Source of the DNA: DAOTUB01 sp034437455 | GTDB lineage: Bacteria; Chloroflexota; Anaerolineae; B4-G1 | NCBI GenBank assembly: GCA_034437455.1 | Contig: DAOTUB010000012.1 | Span: 1-21,813 of the forward strand | Length of the DNA: 21,813 nucleotides | Direction of reading: 5' to 3' | The notes under the pieces: model-generated | Seen by the model: only the letters and a program-made list of their open reading frames with translations | Databases searched by the model: none | What the model was told of the DNA's origin: nothing | In this document: in pieces, positions 8,055 through 14,471 of the stretch | How positions within the stretch are numbered: position 1 is the stretch's first letter | How the letters are laid out: each line of letters opens with the position of its first letter | Program-made: the position numbers and the translations under genes

Positions 8055-8866
8055 CCGAGAAGGACGGCGTGCAGCGCATCGCTTCTGTTTTCGAAAGAAC
8101 GCGAGTGGAGAACCGAGCGGCCCTGATGCCCTATCTTGCCCTGGGCTATCCCACGCCAGAGACCTCGCTGGAGATGGTGGAGGCGACTGTCGCCGGTGGA
8201 GCCGATATGCTGGAACTGGGCGTGCCCTTCTCCGATCCTCTGGCCGACGGTCCGACCATTCAGGGGGCTACTCACGTCGCCTTGCAACAAGGGATGACGG
8301 TGGCGCGTTGTCTGGAGATGGCCCAGGAGTTGCGGCAGCGAGGAATTACGCTACCTTTTATCTTTATGGGCTACTACAACCCCATCCTCGCTTACGGGGA
8401 AGAATCCTTCTGCCGTGCATGCCGCGAGGTTGGCGTAGATGGTCTCATCGTACCCGATCTGCCGCCGGGAGAGGGAGAGGCGCTGGAGCGCGCGTGTCGT
8501 CAGCACGGCCTGGCCCTGATTTATCTATTGGCTCCCACCAGCACGCCGGATCGCGTTCAGTTAGTGACCGAGCGATCCCAGGGCTTCGTCTATCTGGTGT
8601 CGGTGGCGGGCATCACCGGCGCTCGCGGCAGTCTTCCGCCCGACCTGGCCGCTTTTGTCGACCGGGTGCGGGCCGTGACCGACAAGCCGCTCGCGGTGGG
8701 CTTTGGCATCTCCACGCCAGAGCAAGCTGGACAGGTGGCGGCATTGGCAGACGGCGTCATCGTCGGCAGCGCCCTGGTGCGACTGACCGGAGAGACGGAT
8801 GAACGAGAAAAAGTAAAGGCGTTTGTGGCCGAGCTAAGCCAGGCAGTCCGAGGAGAGAGAACATGA
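8051..8866 (+). CDS. trpA: Tryptophan synthase alpha chain
   Basis: A 271-residue TIM-barrel enzyme that cleaves indole-3-glycerol phosphate to indole and passes it through the tunnel to TrpB. The signature ADMLELGVPFSDPLADGPTIQ carries both catalytic residues, Glu55 and Asp66. GLIVPDLP and VSVAGITGARG (the loop 6 region) follow, and GFGISTPEQ and DGVIVGSALV near the C-terminus form the phosphate site. The length is typical. It starts on an ATGA overlap with trpB and ends on an ATGA overlap with the DAHP synthase. Confidence 0.97.
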   Translation: MTEKDGVQRIASVFERTRVENRAALMPYLALGYPTPETSLEMVEATVAGGADMLELGVPFSDPLADGPTIQGATHVALQQGMTVARCLEMAQELRQRGITLPFIFMGYYNPILAYGEESFCRACREVGVDGLIVPDLPPGEGEALERACRQHGLALIYLLAPTSTPDRVQLVTERSQGFVYLVSVAGITGARGSLPPDLAAFVDRVRAVTDKPLAVGFGISTPEQAGQVAALADGVIVGSALVRLTGETDEREKVKAFVAELSQAVRGERT

Positions 8867-9876
8867 TCATTGAGATGAAACGCGGCGCCAGCGCCCGCGA
8901 ACTGGCCGCCGTCGTGGGCCGGGTGGAGGAACAGGGCTACCGGGTCCGCATTTCCCACGGCGAAGAGCACACCACCATCGGCGTCATCGGTGACGGGCGC
9001 CCGCTAGAGCGCGAGGAGATCGAGCGGATGGCTGGCGTCGAGCGGGCGTCGCCCATTCTGCAACCGTTCAAACTGGCCAGCCGCGAGTTTCACCCGCGAG
9101 ACACCGTCGTCGTGGTCAACGGAGTTCCCATCGGCGGCAAACAGTTGGTCGTGATGGCCGGTCCGTGCGCCGTCGAGAACCGCAAGCAACTGCTCGAAGC
9201 CGCGCGGGCCGTGAAGCAGGCCGGAGGCCACTTTTTGCGCGGCGGAGCGTTCAAGCCGCGCACTTCTCCCTACAGTTTCCAGGGGTTGGGCGAGGAAGGG
9301 CTGCGACTCCTGGCCGAAGCGCGCGAAGAGACGGGGCTTGCCGTCGTCACCGAAGTGATGGAGCCTCAACTGGTGCCGCTCGTCGCCAGCCACGCCGACA
9401 TCCTCCAGATCGGCGCGCGGAACATGCAGAACTATGCTCTTCTGCACGCCGTCGGCGAGGCGCAGCGCCCGGTGCTGCTCAAGCGCGGCATGAAGTCCAC
9501 TATCGAGGAGCTGTTGATGGCCGCCGAGTACATCCTCTCGCACAACAACGACCGCGTCATCCTGTGCGAGCGCGGCATCCGCACCTTCGAGCCTTACACC
9601 CGCAACACGCTCGACATCAGCGCCGTACCGCTGCTCAAACAGCTCAGCCACTTGCCGGTCATCGTGGACCCCAGCCACGGGACGGGCAAGCGGGAGCTGG
9701 TGGAGCCTGTCTCGCGGGCCGCCGTCGCTGCTGGGGCCGATGGGCTGATCATCGAAGTTCACCCGCATCCCGAAGAGGCTCTTTCGGATGGCGAGCAGTC
9801 CCTCGAACCGGCCCATTTTGCTACCCTGATGCAGGGGTTGCGTCCTGTGGCCGAAGCGGTTGGGCGGTCGCTGTAA
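8863..9876 (+). CDS. aroF: DAHP synthase, type Ibeta, copy A (with trpBA)
   Basis: 3-Deoxy-D-arabino-heptulosonate-7-phosphate synthase, the first step of the shikimate pathway (phosphoenolpyruvate plus erythrose 4-phosphate). The 337 residues comprise an N-terminal ferredoxin-like regulatory domain (about 1-70, starting MIIEMKRGAS) and a TIM-barrel catalytic domain. Metal ligands match the Thermotoga-type enzyme position by position: Cys102 in GPCAVE, His272 in DPSHGTGK, Glu298 in IIEVHPHPE, Asp309 in LSDG. KPRTSPYSFQGLG and QIGARNMQNY are also diagnostic. It is coupled to trpA by a 4-nt overlap, so it probably supplies chorismate to the tryptophan branch. A paralogue at 15319-16332 has the same length without gaps. 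No clear terminator follows. Confidence 0.95.
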   Translation: MIIEMKRGASARELAAVVGRVEEQGYRVRISHGEEHTTIGVIGDGRPLEREEIERMAGVERASPILQPFKLASREFHPRDTVVVVNGVPIGGKQLVVMAGPCAVENRKQLLEAARAVKQAGGHFLRGGAFKPRTSPYSFQGLGEEGLRLLAEAREETGLAVVTEVMEPQLVPLVASHADILQIGARNMQNYALLHAVGEAQRPVLLKRGMKSTIEELLMAAEYILSHNNDRVILCERGIRTFEPYTRNTLDISAVPLLKQLSHLPVIVDPSHGTGKRELVEPVSRAAVAAGADGLIIEVHPHPEEALSDGEQSLEPAHFATLMQGLRPVAEAVGRSL

Positions 9877-10065
9877 TATAGCGTTTCCAATTGATGGACG
9901 AACATGGGAGGAAAGCAGGGTTGGAAAAAGTGGATATATTGATTAACTCCACTTTTGCTGAGAGTACCGTCAATGTCATTAAGTTAAGGAAGCGAGCGGG
10001 TCTTGTAACAGATTTCGACTGCATGGGCCGTGCCGTGGTTTCGATACGCTCCAGCCTACCTGCGC

Positions 10066-10095
10066 TTGACATTCAACGATGATGTGCTGTATACT
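10066..10095 (+). promoter_or_regulatory. Promoter of the toxin-antitoxin operon
   Basis: A perfect TTGACA (10066-10071) and TATACT (10090-10095) are separated by 18 bp, with predicted transcription start near 10102. The leader before ATG 10177 is about 75 nt and contains a palindrome. Confidence 0.7.
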
Positions 10096-10113
10096 TGGAA
10101 TGTACATGGTGGG

Positions 10114-10127
10114 TTGGGGGACCCCAA
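10114..10127. promoter_or_regulatory. Palindrome, candidate autoregulatory operator
   Basis: TTGGGG and CCCCAA flank a 2-bp centre about 12 bases after the predicted transcription start of the toxin-antitoxin operon. Toxin-antitoxin operons are usually repressed by the antitoxin or the complex binding such sites. The alternative is a small mRNA hairpin. No sequence here proves binding. Confidence 0.4.
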
Positions 10128-10176
10128 TCGTTTCGCTAGAAAATACGCTGTTTGCTGACAAGACGGAGGTATTCTG

Positions 10177-10479
10177 ATGGTTGTTACCCAAGTCGAACTG
10201 GAAAAACTGCCGTTAGAGGTGCAGACACTCATTGACCGTGTACCTCTGGAGTATATGCACGATCTAGCATTGGATCTAGCTTGGGCCGCCCTGATCGCGC
10301 CGAGACGCCCAGATACGCTGCACCAGGTCATATCGGAATGGGAGATCACTTTGGAAGAAATAAACCTGGCTGGCGACGAATTGCCTGACATTGTACAAGC
10401 GCGGGAGGAAGCGTTGGCTGGGGTTGGGATGACGCCTGAAGAACTAGGCACTTATTTGGACGGTGATGGCAACGAATGA
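10177..10479 (+). CDS. Putative antitoxin of unrecognised family
   Basis: A 100-residue acidic protein that I do not recognise. It has no visible helix-turn-helix, ribbon-helix-helix or AbrB motif. The N-terminal half is hydrophobic and probably helical (LPLEVQTLIDRVPLEYMHDLALDLAWAAL). The second half is acidic and ends MTPEELGTYLDGDGNE. The antitoxin role is inferred from context: it precedes a RelE/ParE-like gene, overlaps it by 4 nt (ATGA), and has its own promoter and palindrome. It has a good Shine-Dalgarno (GGAGG about 7 nt before ATG). AT content is higher than in the flanking biosynthetic genes, fitting a mobile cassette. If it lacks DNA-binding ability, repression would have to come from elsewhere. 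Confidence 0.65.
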   Translation: MVVTQVELEKLPLEVQTLIDRVPLEYMHDLALDLAWAALIAPRRPDTLHQVISEWEITLEEINLAGDELPDIVQAREEALAGVGMTPEELGTYLDGDGNE

Positions 10480-10778
10480 CGCCGACAAGCCGCTTCACTA
10501 TCAAGATAATTCATCCCCGCGTAGGCCGATATCTAAAGCGCCAGGAGAAGCGCGTGCAGCGCAAGTTCTGGGAGGCTCTGGAGCATATCTGTGATGGGCC
10601 GTTCCCGGTTGACGATCCAGTACATGTTGCGCACTTGAAAGGACCATTTCACTGTTCGTATCGTTACGCATTGAGCAGGGGCAGACAAGGACTGCGCATC
10701 AAGTACGATGTAGACGCAGAGAGCCGCCAAATCACTGTGTACGATTTTAGCCCTCGGGGAGATGCGTACCGGACATAG
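10476..10778 (+). CDS. RelE/ParE-superfamily toxin
   Basis: A 100-residue basic protein with the RelE/ParE layout. An N-terminal strand (FTIKIIHPRV) is followed by a Lys/Arg-rich helix with KRQEKRVQRKFWEALEHI, then HLKGPFHCSYRYALSRG and LRIKYDVDAESRQITVYDFSPRGDAY. The LKG...YR...LRIKYDVD...ITVYDFSPRGDAY order matches the core strands and C-terminal tail of the superfamily, whose members are mostly mRNA interferases or gyrase poisons. The basic residues and the terminal Tyr (Y98) would be the active-site candidates. Translation is coupled to the upstream gene by the ATGA overlap. The exact subfamily cannot be decided from sequence alone. A SAM-riboswitch promoter begins about 60 bases after the stop. 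Confidence 0.75.
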   Translation: MTPTSRFTIKIIHPRVGRYLKRQEKRVQRKFWEALEHICDGPFPVDDPVHVAHLKGPFHCSYRYALSRGRQGLRIKYDVDAESRQITVYDFSPRGDAYRT

Positions 10779-10838
10779 CCCTGGTTACAAACGCTCTTTT
10801 GACCATCAGATGGACAGTGCAAGCAGGATAGTTTACGT

Positions 10839-10866
10839 TTGACATCCGCGCCGATTGTGGTATCAT
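10839..10866 (+). promoter_or_regulatory. Promoter upstream of the SAM riboswitch
   Basis: TTGACA (10839-10844) is followed after 16 bp by TATCAT (10861-10866), with TGG immediately before the -10, making it an extended -10. Predicted transcription start is near 10873, about 30 bases before the riboswitch aptamer. Confidence 0.7.
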
Positions 10867-10901
10867 CTCTGCTAACCAATTGAATAACACTCGATGAGAA
10901 A

Positions 10902-11022
10902 TCTCTTATCAAGAGAGGTGGAGGGACCGGCCCTGTGAAACCTCGGCAACCAGGTCGTGCGCTGAAACGCGCGCTATGGTGCCAAGTCCGGCAGACCCCA
11001 GTGGGTTCTGGAAGATGAGACC
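10902..11022 (+). ncRNA. SAM-I (S-box) riboswitch aptamer
   Basis: The conserved core is easy to read: TTATCAAGAGAGGTGGAGGG, then GGCCCTGTGAAACCTCGGCAACC, a variable P3 hairpin, AAGTCC and the closing GATGAGACC. P1 is formed by 10904-10910 with 11014-11020 (seven pairs, one G.U). Binding of S-adenosylmethionine stabilises P1 and lets the downstream terminator form. It lies directly in front of a sulfhydrylase/cystathionine synthase gene and an aspartate kinase, so methionine sufficiency should shut both off. Confidence 0.93.
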
Positions 11023-11040
11023 GTTGTACCGGCGCTAATG

Positions 11041-11072
11041 CCTCTTCAGAATTCCCGCTGAAGAGGCTTTTT
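11041..11072 (+). terminator. Riboswitch-controlled terminator
   Basis: A perfect 9-bp stem (11041-11049 with 11058-11066) with an 8-nt loop is followed by C and five T. The 5' arm can alternatively pair, imperfectly, with 11006-11018 at the 3' side of the aptamer, giving the antiterminator used when SAM is low. Confidence 0.88.
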
Positions 11073-11148
11073 AATTCCTCTTCACGCCTCTCCGAATAAG
11101 AAACTCACACTAGACTGGTCGTAGAACGACCGGAGAGGAGATCCTACT

Positions 11149-12330
11149 GTGACCAAGTACTTTTCGACCCAGGCCGTGCACGCCGGTGAGGAGAAGCGCA
11201 AGCCCTACGGTGCGCTGACCACTCCCATCGTCCAGACCTCGACCTACACCTTTGAGAACACCGCCGAAATTCTCGATTTCATGCGTCGCAAGACAGACGG
11301 CGCTCCCGACCAGCGAGAGGAGTATGGACGGTACGGCAACCCGACGCAGAGCGTGGCAGAGCGCAAGATAGCCATTCTGGAAGGAGGCGCGCGGGCGTTG
11401 CTTTTCGCCAGCGGAATGGGCGCCATCACGACCACGATTTTGGCCCTGTTGTCCGGCGGCGATCACCTGGTGCTGGTCAAGGGCTGCTACCGCCGCACGC
11501 GAGATTTTGCCGAAAACTTTTTGAGCCGCTGGGGGATCGAGTCGACCTTTGTGCCGATAGACGATCCCCACGCGCTGGCAGCGGCCATCCGCCCCACCAC
11601 CCGCATGATCTTTGCCGAGACGCCGACCAACCCCTACCTGCGCGTGATGGACCTCTCGCGCATGGTCGAGATCGCCCGGCAGCACGGCATCATCACCGCC
11701 ATTGACAGCACCTTTGCCACGCCGATCAACCTGCGCCCCCTGGAGCACGGCCTCGATCTGGTGATCCACAGCGCGACCAAGTATCTGGGCGGCCACAACG
11801 ACTTGCTGGCCGGGGCAGTCGTCGGCTCCAGCGAGATCCTGGCCGACGTCGAAATCGCGCGTGGGGTGCTGGGCGGCGTGAGCGGACCGAACGACATCTA
11901 CCTGCTGCTACGTGGGATGAAGACGCTCGATCTGCGCGTCCAGCGTCAGAACGAGAACGGGCTGCGCGTCGCTCAATTCCTGGAGGATCATCTCGGCATC
12001 CACCGCGTCTACTATCCAGGCCTGCTCAGTCACCCCGATCACGAGATCGCCCGGCGGCAGATGACCGGGTTCGGCGGCGTGGTCAGCTTTGAGATCGAGG
12101 GCGGCAAGGACAAGACGAGTCGTTTCATGGATCGCTTGCGCTTGCCTTACATCGGCCCCACGCTGGGCGGGGTCGAGGGCATCGCCCAGCAACAGGCCCT
12201 ATTCATCTCGCTGGACGCCGAGGAACGCCGGGAGGCGGGCATCACCGACAACCTGGTGCGCTACGCGCTGGGCATCGAAGACGCCGACGACATCATCGCC
12301 GACCTAAATCAGGCGCTGGCGGGACTATAG
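11149..12330 (+). CDS. metB: Cystathionine gamma-synthase / homoserine sulfhydrylase
   Basis: A 393-residue PLP enzyme of the Cys/Met metabolism family. It joins an activated homoserine to cysteine or sulfide on the way to methionine. The PLP lysine is Lys211 in HSATKYLGGHNDLLAG; Tyr114 (CYRRTRDF) stacks on the cofactor and Asp186 (AIDSTFATP) holds its pyridine nitrogen. EEYGRYGNPT and the CYRRTRDFAENFL segment resemble plant-type cystathionine gamma-synthase. Specificity (cystathionine synthase, O-succinyl- or O-acetylhomoserine sulfhydrylase) cannot be fixed from sequence, so metZ is an alternative name. Translation starts at GTG 11149 with a good Shine-Dalgarno (GGAGAGGAG, 11132-11140). 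It is regulated by the SAM-I riboswitch and probably cotranscribed with the aspartate kinase 10 nt downstream. Confidence 0.88.
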   Translation: MTKYFSTQAVHAGEEKRKPYGALTTPIVQTSTYTFENTAEILDFMRRKTDGAPDQREEYGRYGNPTQSVAERKIAILEGGARALLFASGMGAITTTILALLSGGDHLVLVKGCYRRTRDFAENFLSRWGIESTFVPIDDPHALAAAIRPTTRMIFAETPTNPYLRVMDLSRMVEIARQHGIITAIDSTFATPINLRPLEHGLDLVIHSATKYLGGHNDLLAGAVVGSSEILADVEIARGVLGGVSGPNDIYLLLRGMKTLDLRVQRQNENGLRVAQFLEDHLGIHRVYYPGLLSHPDHEIARRQMTGFGGVVSFEIEGGKDKTSRFMDRLRLPYIGPTLGGVEGIAQQQALFISLDAEERREAGITDNLVRYALGIEDADDIIADLNQALAGL

Positions 12331-12339
12331 GAGGGGAGA

Positions 12340-13770
12340 ATGATCGTACACAAATTTGGCGGCACGTCAGTAGGAGACGCGCAACGCTTTGCCCGCGTGG
12401 CAGACATTCTGATCGAACACCACGCGGCCTCGGCGGAGACGGCGGTCGTCGTCTCGGCGATGAGCGGCGTGACCAACCAGTTGATCGCCGGGGCGCGAGC
12501 CGCGGCGGAGGGCAGAGATACCGTCTACCGCGAGATCAAGGCCGGGCTGTTGAGCAGACACCTCGATGTGGTCGAAACCCTGCTGGACCACAGCCCGGAG
12601 CGGCTGGAGTTGGGCGGGCTGATCGAGGACCGGCTGCACGAGTTGGAGCGGCTTTACCGCAGCATCGCCGTGCTGGGCGAGTTGACCGTCCGCGGCAGCG
12701 ACGTGGTGACATCCTTCGGCGAGCAGCTCTCGGTCAGCATCCTGGCCGCCGTGTTGCGCGAGCGGGGCGTGCGCGCCCAGGCGATCAGCGCGACCGAGTT
12801 GCTCGTCACGGACGACAGCTTTGGCGCGGCAACGCCGTCGATGGATCTGACCCGCGAGCGGCTGCAACAGCGGGTCAAGCCGCTCGTCGAGCGGGGCGTG
12901 ATCGTCGTCATCACCGGCTACATCGCCGCGACCGAGCAAGGCGTGACCACCACCCTGGGGCGCGGCGGGAGCGATTACGCCGCCGCCATCATCGGCGCAG
13001 GGCTGGACGCCGACGAAGTCTGGATCTGGAGCGACGTGGACGGCATCCTCACCGCCGATCCCAACATCACTTCCCAGGCGCGCACCCTGACTGAACTCTC
13101 GTATTCCGAGGCAGCCGATCTGGCCTATTTCGGCGCGGACGTGCTCCATCCCAAGACGGTCCGCCCGGTCACCGAGAGCGGCATTCCTTTGCGCATCGTC
13201 AACAGCTTTAACCCTTCACATCCCGGCACGCTCATCGTCGAGACTCCCAGCCCCGACCGCGAGCGGCTGCCAGCCATCATCTCCACCACCGGGCTGAGCA
13301 TGATCGCCGCGGGCAGCCAGGACAACACCTGGACGCTCCAGATGGCCGCCCGCGCGCTGCAACGTCTCAGCGAGGCGAGCATCGACGTGCTGATGTTCTC
13401 GCAATCTCTCTCTGAGCATAATCTGAACCTGGTAGTGCGCGAGCAGGATCAGGCCCACTGCCTCAAAATCCTGCGGCGCGAGTTCGAGAACAACCATCGG
13501 GACAATGCTTTCTGCCTGGAGGTCAAGGAAAAAGTGGCGACCATTTCCGTCGTGGGGGTGCCTGGCTGGGGTGGAGGAAACGAAACTCGGGCCGGAATGG
13601 TCGGCAACATCGTCTCACACACGTTTTCCGCGTTGGGCAAACATAGCACGAGGGTCATTGCCGTAGCGCAGGCGGCGACCGAGTACAACGTCTCTTTTTG
13701 CATCCCCGAGTATCAGGTGGCGGACACGGTCCGATTTTTGCATCGCGAGTTGGGATTGGAAGGTTCCTGA
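12340..13770 (+). CDS. lysC: Aspartate kinase
   Basis: A 476-residue monofunctional aspartokinase. It phosphorylates aspartate as the first step toward lysine, threonine, methionine and isoleucine. The kinase domain (about 1-290) starts with KFGGTSVG and contains SAMSGVTN, SFGEQLS, TTTLGRGGSDYAAA, IWSDVDGILTADP and GADVLHPKT. The C-terminal part (about 310-475) holds two ACT-like regulatory domains, the second starting TISVVGVPGWGGG. The insert around residues 70-120 is like that of the ThrA/LysC class of long kinases. The effector that inhibits it is unknown. Being downstream of metB under one SAM riboswitch suggests it feeds methionine synthesis. A good Shine-Dalgarno (GGAGGGGAG) lies just before the ATG. 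The gene is followed directly by the attenuator promoter. Confidence 0.93.
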   Translation: MIVHKFGGTSVGDAQRFARVADILIEHHAASAETAVVVSAMSGVTNQLIAGARAAAEGRDTVYREIKAGLLSRHLDVVETLLDHSPERLELGGLIEDRLHELERLYRSIAVLGELTVRGSDVVTSFGEQLSVSILAAVLRERGVRAQAISATELLVTDDSFGAATPSMDLTRERLQQRVKPLVERGVIVVITGYIAATEQGVTTTLGRGGSDYAAAIIGAGLDADEVWIWSDVDGILTADPNITSQARTLTELSYSEAADLAYFGADVLHPKTVRPVTESGIPLRIVNSFNPSHPGTLIVETPSPDRERLPAIISTTGLSMIAAGSQDNTWTLQMAARALQRLSEASIDVLMFSQSLSEHNLNLVVREQDQAHCLKILRREFENNHRDNAFCLEVKEKVATISVVGVPGWGGGNETRAGMVGNIVSHTFSALGKHSTRVIAVAQAATEYNVSFCIPEYQVADTVRFLHRELGLEGS

Positions 13771-13771
13771 C

Positions 13772-13799
13772 TTGACAAATCGGCAAAAGGGAGTACTAT
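13772..13799 (+). promoter_or_regulatory. Promoter of the Phe/Tyr biosynthesis operon
   Basis: A perfect TTGACA (13772-13777) and TACTAT (13794-13799) are separated by 16 bp. The -35 begins two bases after the lysC stop codon. Transcription should begin at about 13806, only a few bases before the leader ORF start at 13810, so the leader message is almost leaderless. Confidence 0.65.
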
Positions 13800-13809
13800 T
13801 GCGCCCAAG

Positions 13810-13905
13810 ATGAAACGGCAAAAGACCAACGTTGTTTTTTATTGCTTTTATTTTCCCCGTCTGTGGAACGGTTGCTCCGCGACGGGTGGAGGTCGTGTAG
13901 GATAG
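13810..13905 (+). CDS. Phe/Tyr leader peptide (attenuator)
   Basis: A 31-codon ORF (ATG 13810 to TAG 13903-13905), too short for routine gene calling. Residues 10-15 are FYCFYF (codons 13837-13854): three Phe and two Tyr codons in six, in front of an operon that makes exactly those two amino acids. It begins MKRQKTNVV and continues after the run with PRLWNGCSATGGGRVG. It plays the same role as the enteric PheL leader peptide but with mixed Phe and Tyr. Slow translation of the run when Phe-tRNA or Tyr-tRNA is scarce would hold the ribosome over the first arm of the next hairpin. There is no proper Shine-Dalgarno, and the predicted transcript starts about 4 nt before the ATG. The peptide itself probably has no other function. 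Confidence 0.75.
   Translation: MKRQKTNVVFYCFYFPRLWNGCSATGGGRVG
13856..13886 (+). promoter_or_regulatory. Attenuator hairpin 1:2 (anti-antiterminator)
   Basis: Arms 13856-13861 and 13881-13886 pair perfectly (6 bp). After a one-base bulge, 13863-13867 pairs with 13876-13880 (5 bp, one G.U), leaving an 8-nt loop. This hairpin hides most of the segment 13870-13881, which otherwise can pair with 13941-13952. It starts one base after the last Phe codon of the leader ORF, so a ribosome waiting at Tyr14 or Phe15 would cover its 5' arm. Confidence 0.65.
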
Positions 13906-13936
13906 ACTAAATCCCGACGGTGGTGTCAGATTTTTC

Positions 13937-13970
13937 AAGACGTGGAGCAACCCGCTCCACGTCTTTTTTT
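13937..13970 (+). terminator. Attenuator terminator before aroH-pheA
   Basis: A perfect 12-bp stem (13937-13948 with 13954-13965) with a 5-nt loop, whose 3' arm runs into seven consecutive T (13964-13970). Its 5' side (13941-13952) is complementary over 12 pairs, one of them G.U, to 13870-13881 inside the leader ORF, giving a competing antiterminator. Standing alone it would also terminate any read-through from lysC. Confidence 0.88.
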
Positions 13971-14010
13971 GTATCTGAGATAGGAGTCACCATGAACTCC
14001 GTTCACCCAG

Positions 14011-14090
14011 AAGGACGAAAATGTAGGGTGATTTTGCTAATCGCCGGGTCGGATAACAAATCCGACCTACAGAATTATTTACGGAGGAGG
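14011..14090 (+). repeat. Structured repeat, copy A, carrying the aroH Shine-Dalgarno
   Basis: Shares with 18491-18590 the opening block AAGGACGAAAATGTAGGG, a TTGCT loop, GTCGGATAAC, CCGACCTACAG and a closing block ending CGGAGGAG. It can fold as a three-way junction: stem I 14022-14026 with 14067-14071, stem II 14027-14033 with 14039-14045, stem III 14048-14054 with 14060-14066. The GGAGGAG at the end is the Shine-Dalgarno for aroH, 6-7 nt before ATG 14097. It lies after the attenuator terminator. Confidence 0.75.
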
Positions 14091-14096
14091 TGAAAG

Positions 14097-14471
14097 ATGG
14101 TCTGTCTTGGCATTCGGGGAGCTACCAGCGTGGCCGTCAACGATGCAGGCGCTATTCTGACGGCGACGCGCACGCTGTTGGAGCAGATCGTCTCCGCCAA
14201 CAACGTGTCGGTGGAGGGCGTCGCCAGTGTGATCTTTACCGTCACGCCCGATCTGAACGCGACCTACCCGGCGCGCGCCGCCCGCGAGATGGGTTGGGTG
14301 AACACGCCGCTGTTGTGCATGCAGGACATAGCCGTCGAGGACGGCCTGCCGCGCTGCATCCGCGTGTTGCTCCACTGGAACACCGACCTGGCCCCCGAGC
14401 GCATTCGTCACGTTTACCTGGGCAAAGCCCGTACATTGAGACCCGATCTTTTAGAGGAGGAAGAGAAATGA
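14097..14471 (+). CDS. aroH: Chorismate mutase, AroH type
   Basis: A 124-residue monofunctional chorismate mutase, which turns chorismate into prephenate at the branch point to Phe and Tyr. It matches the Bacillus AroH pattern: GIRGATSV (Arg7), TPDLNATYPARAAREMGW (Arg60), PLLCMQD (Cys74), CIRVLLHWNT (Arg89) and RHVYL (Tyr107), ending KARTLRPDL. These correspond to the known active-site residues around Arg7, Cys75, Glu78, Arg90 and Tyr108. The Glu is replaced by Asp77 here. The ATG has a strong Shine-Dalgarno inside the structured repeat. The stop overlaps the pheA start by 4 nt (ATGA). It is the first gene of the attenuator-controlled operon. Confidence 0.93.
   Translation: MVCLGIRGATSVAVNDAGAILTATRTLLEQIVSANNVSVEGVASVIFTVTPDLNATYPARAAREMGWVNTPLLCMQDIAVEDGLPRCIRVLLHWNTDLAPERIRHVYLGKARTLRPDLLEEEEK

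Larger units (their letters stand above)
9877..10176. other. Spacer between trpBA-aroF and the toxin-antitoxin pair
   Basis: This stretch separates the aro gene from the toxin-antitoxin cassette. A 62-63 codon ORF (about 9891-10082) has no Shine-Dalgarno or recognisable motif and runs into the promoter of the next cassette, so I do not call it. The right half holds the promoter, palindrome and Shine-Dalgarno (GGAGG just before ATG 10177) described separately. I find no intrinsic terminator for the upstream operon. Confidence 0.5.

Noticed and set aside
9004..9816. 270-codon minus-strand ORF, and similar ones at 7239-7928, 11110-11796, 12367-13149 and 16221-17096
   Set aside because: All are antisense to well-supported GC-rich biosynthetic genes and carry no family motifs.
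9891..10082. 63-codon plus-strand ORF before the toxin-antitoxin pair
   Set aside because: No Shine-Dalgarno or motif, and its end overlaps the -35 box of the cassette promoter.
13806..13936. T-box riboswitch in the aroH leader
   Set aside because: The conserved T-box bulge sequence is missing, while a leader ORF with Phe/Tyr codons and 1:2, 2:3, 3:4 pairings explains the region better.
14090..14467. N-terminal extension of the pheA reading frame
   Set aside because: It overlaps aroH in another frame; ATG 14468 has a Shine-Dalgarno and starts at the conserved VAFQG strand.
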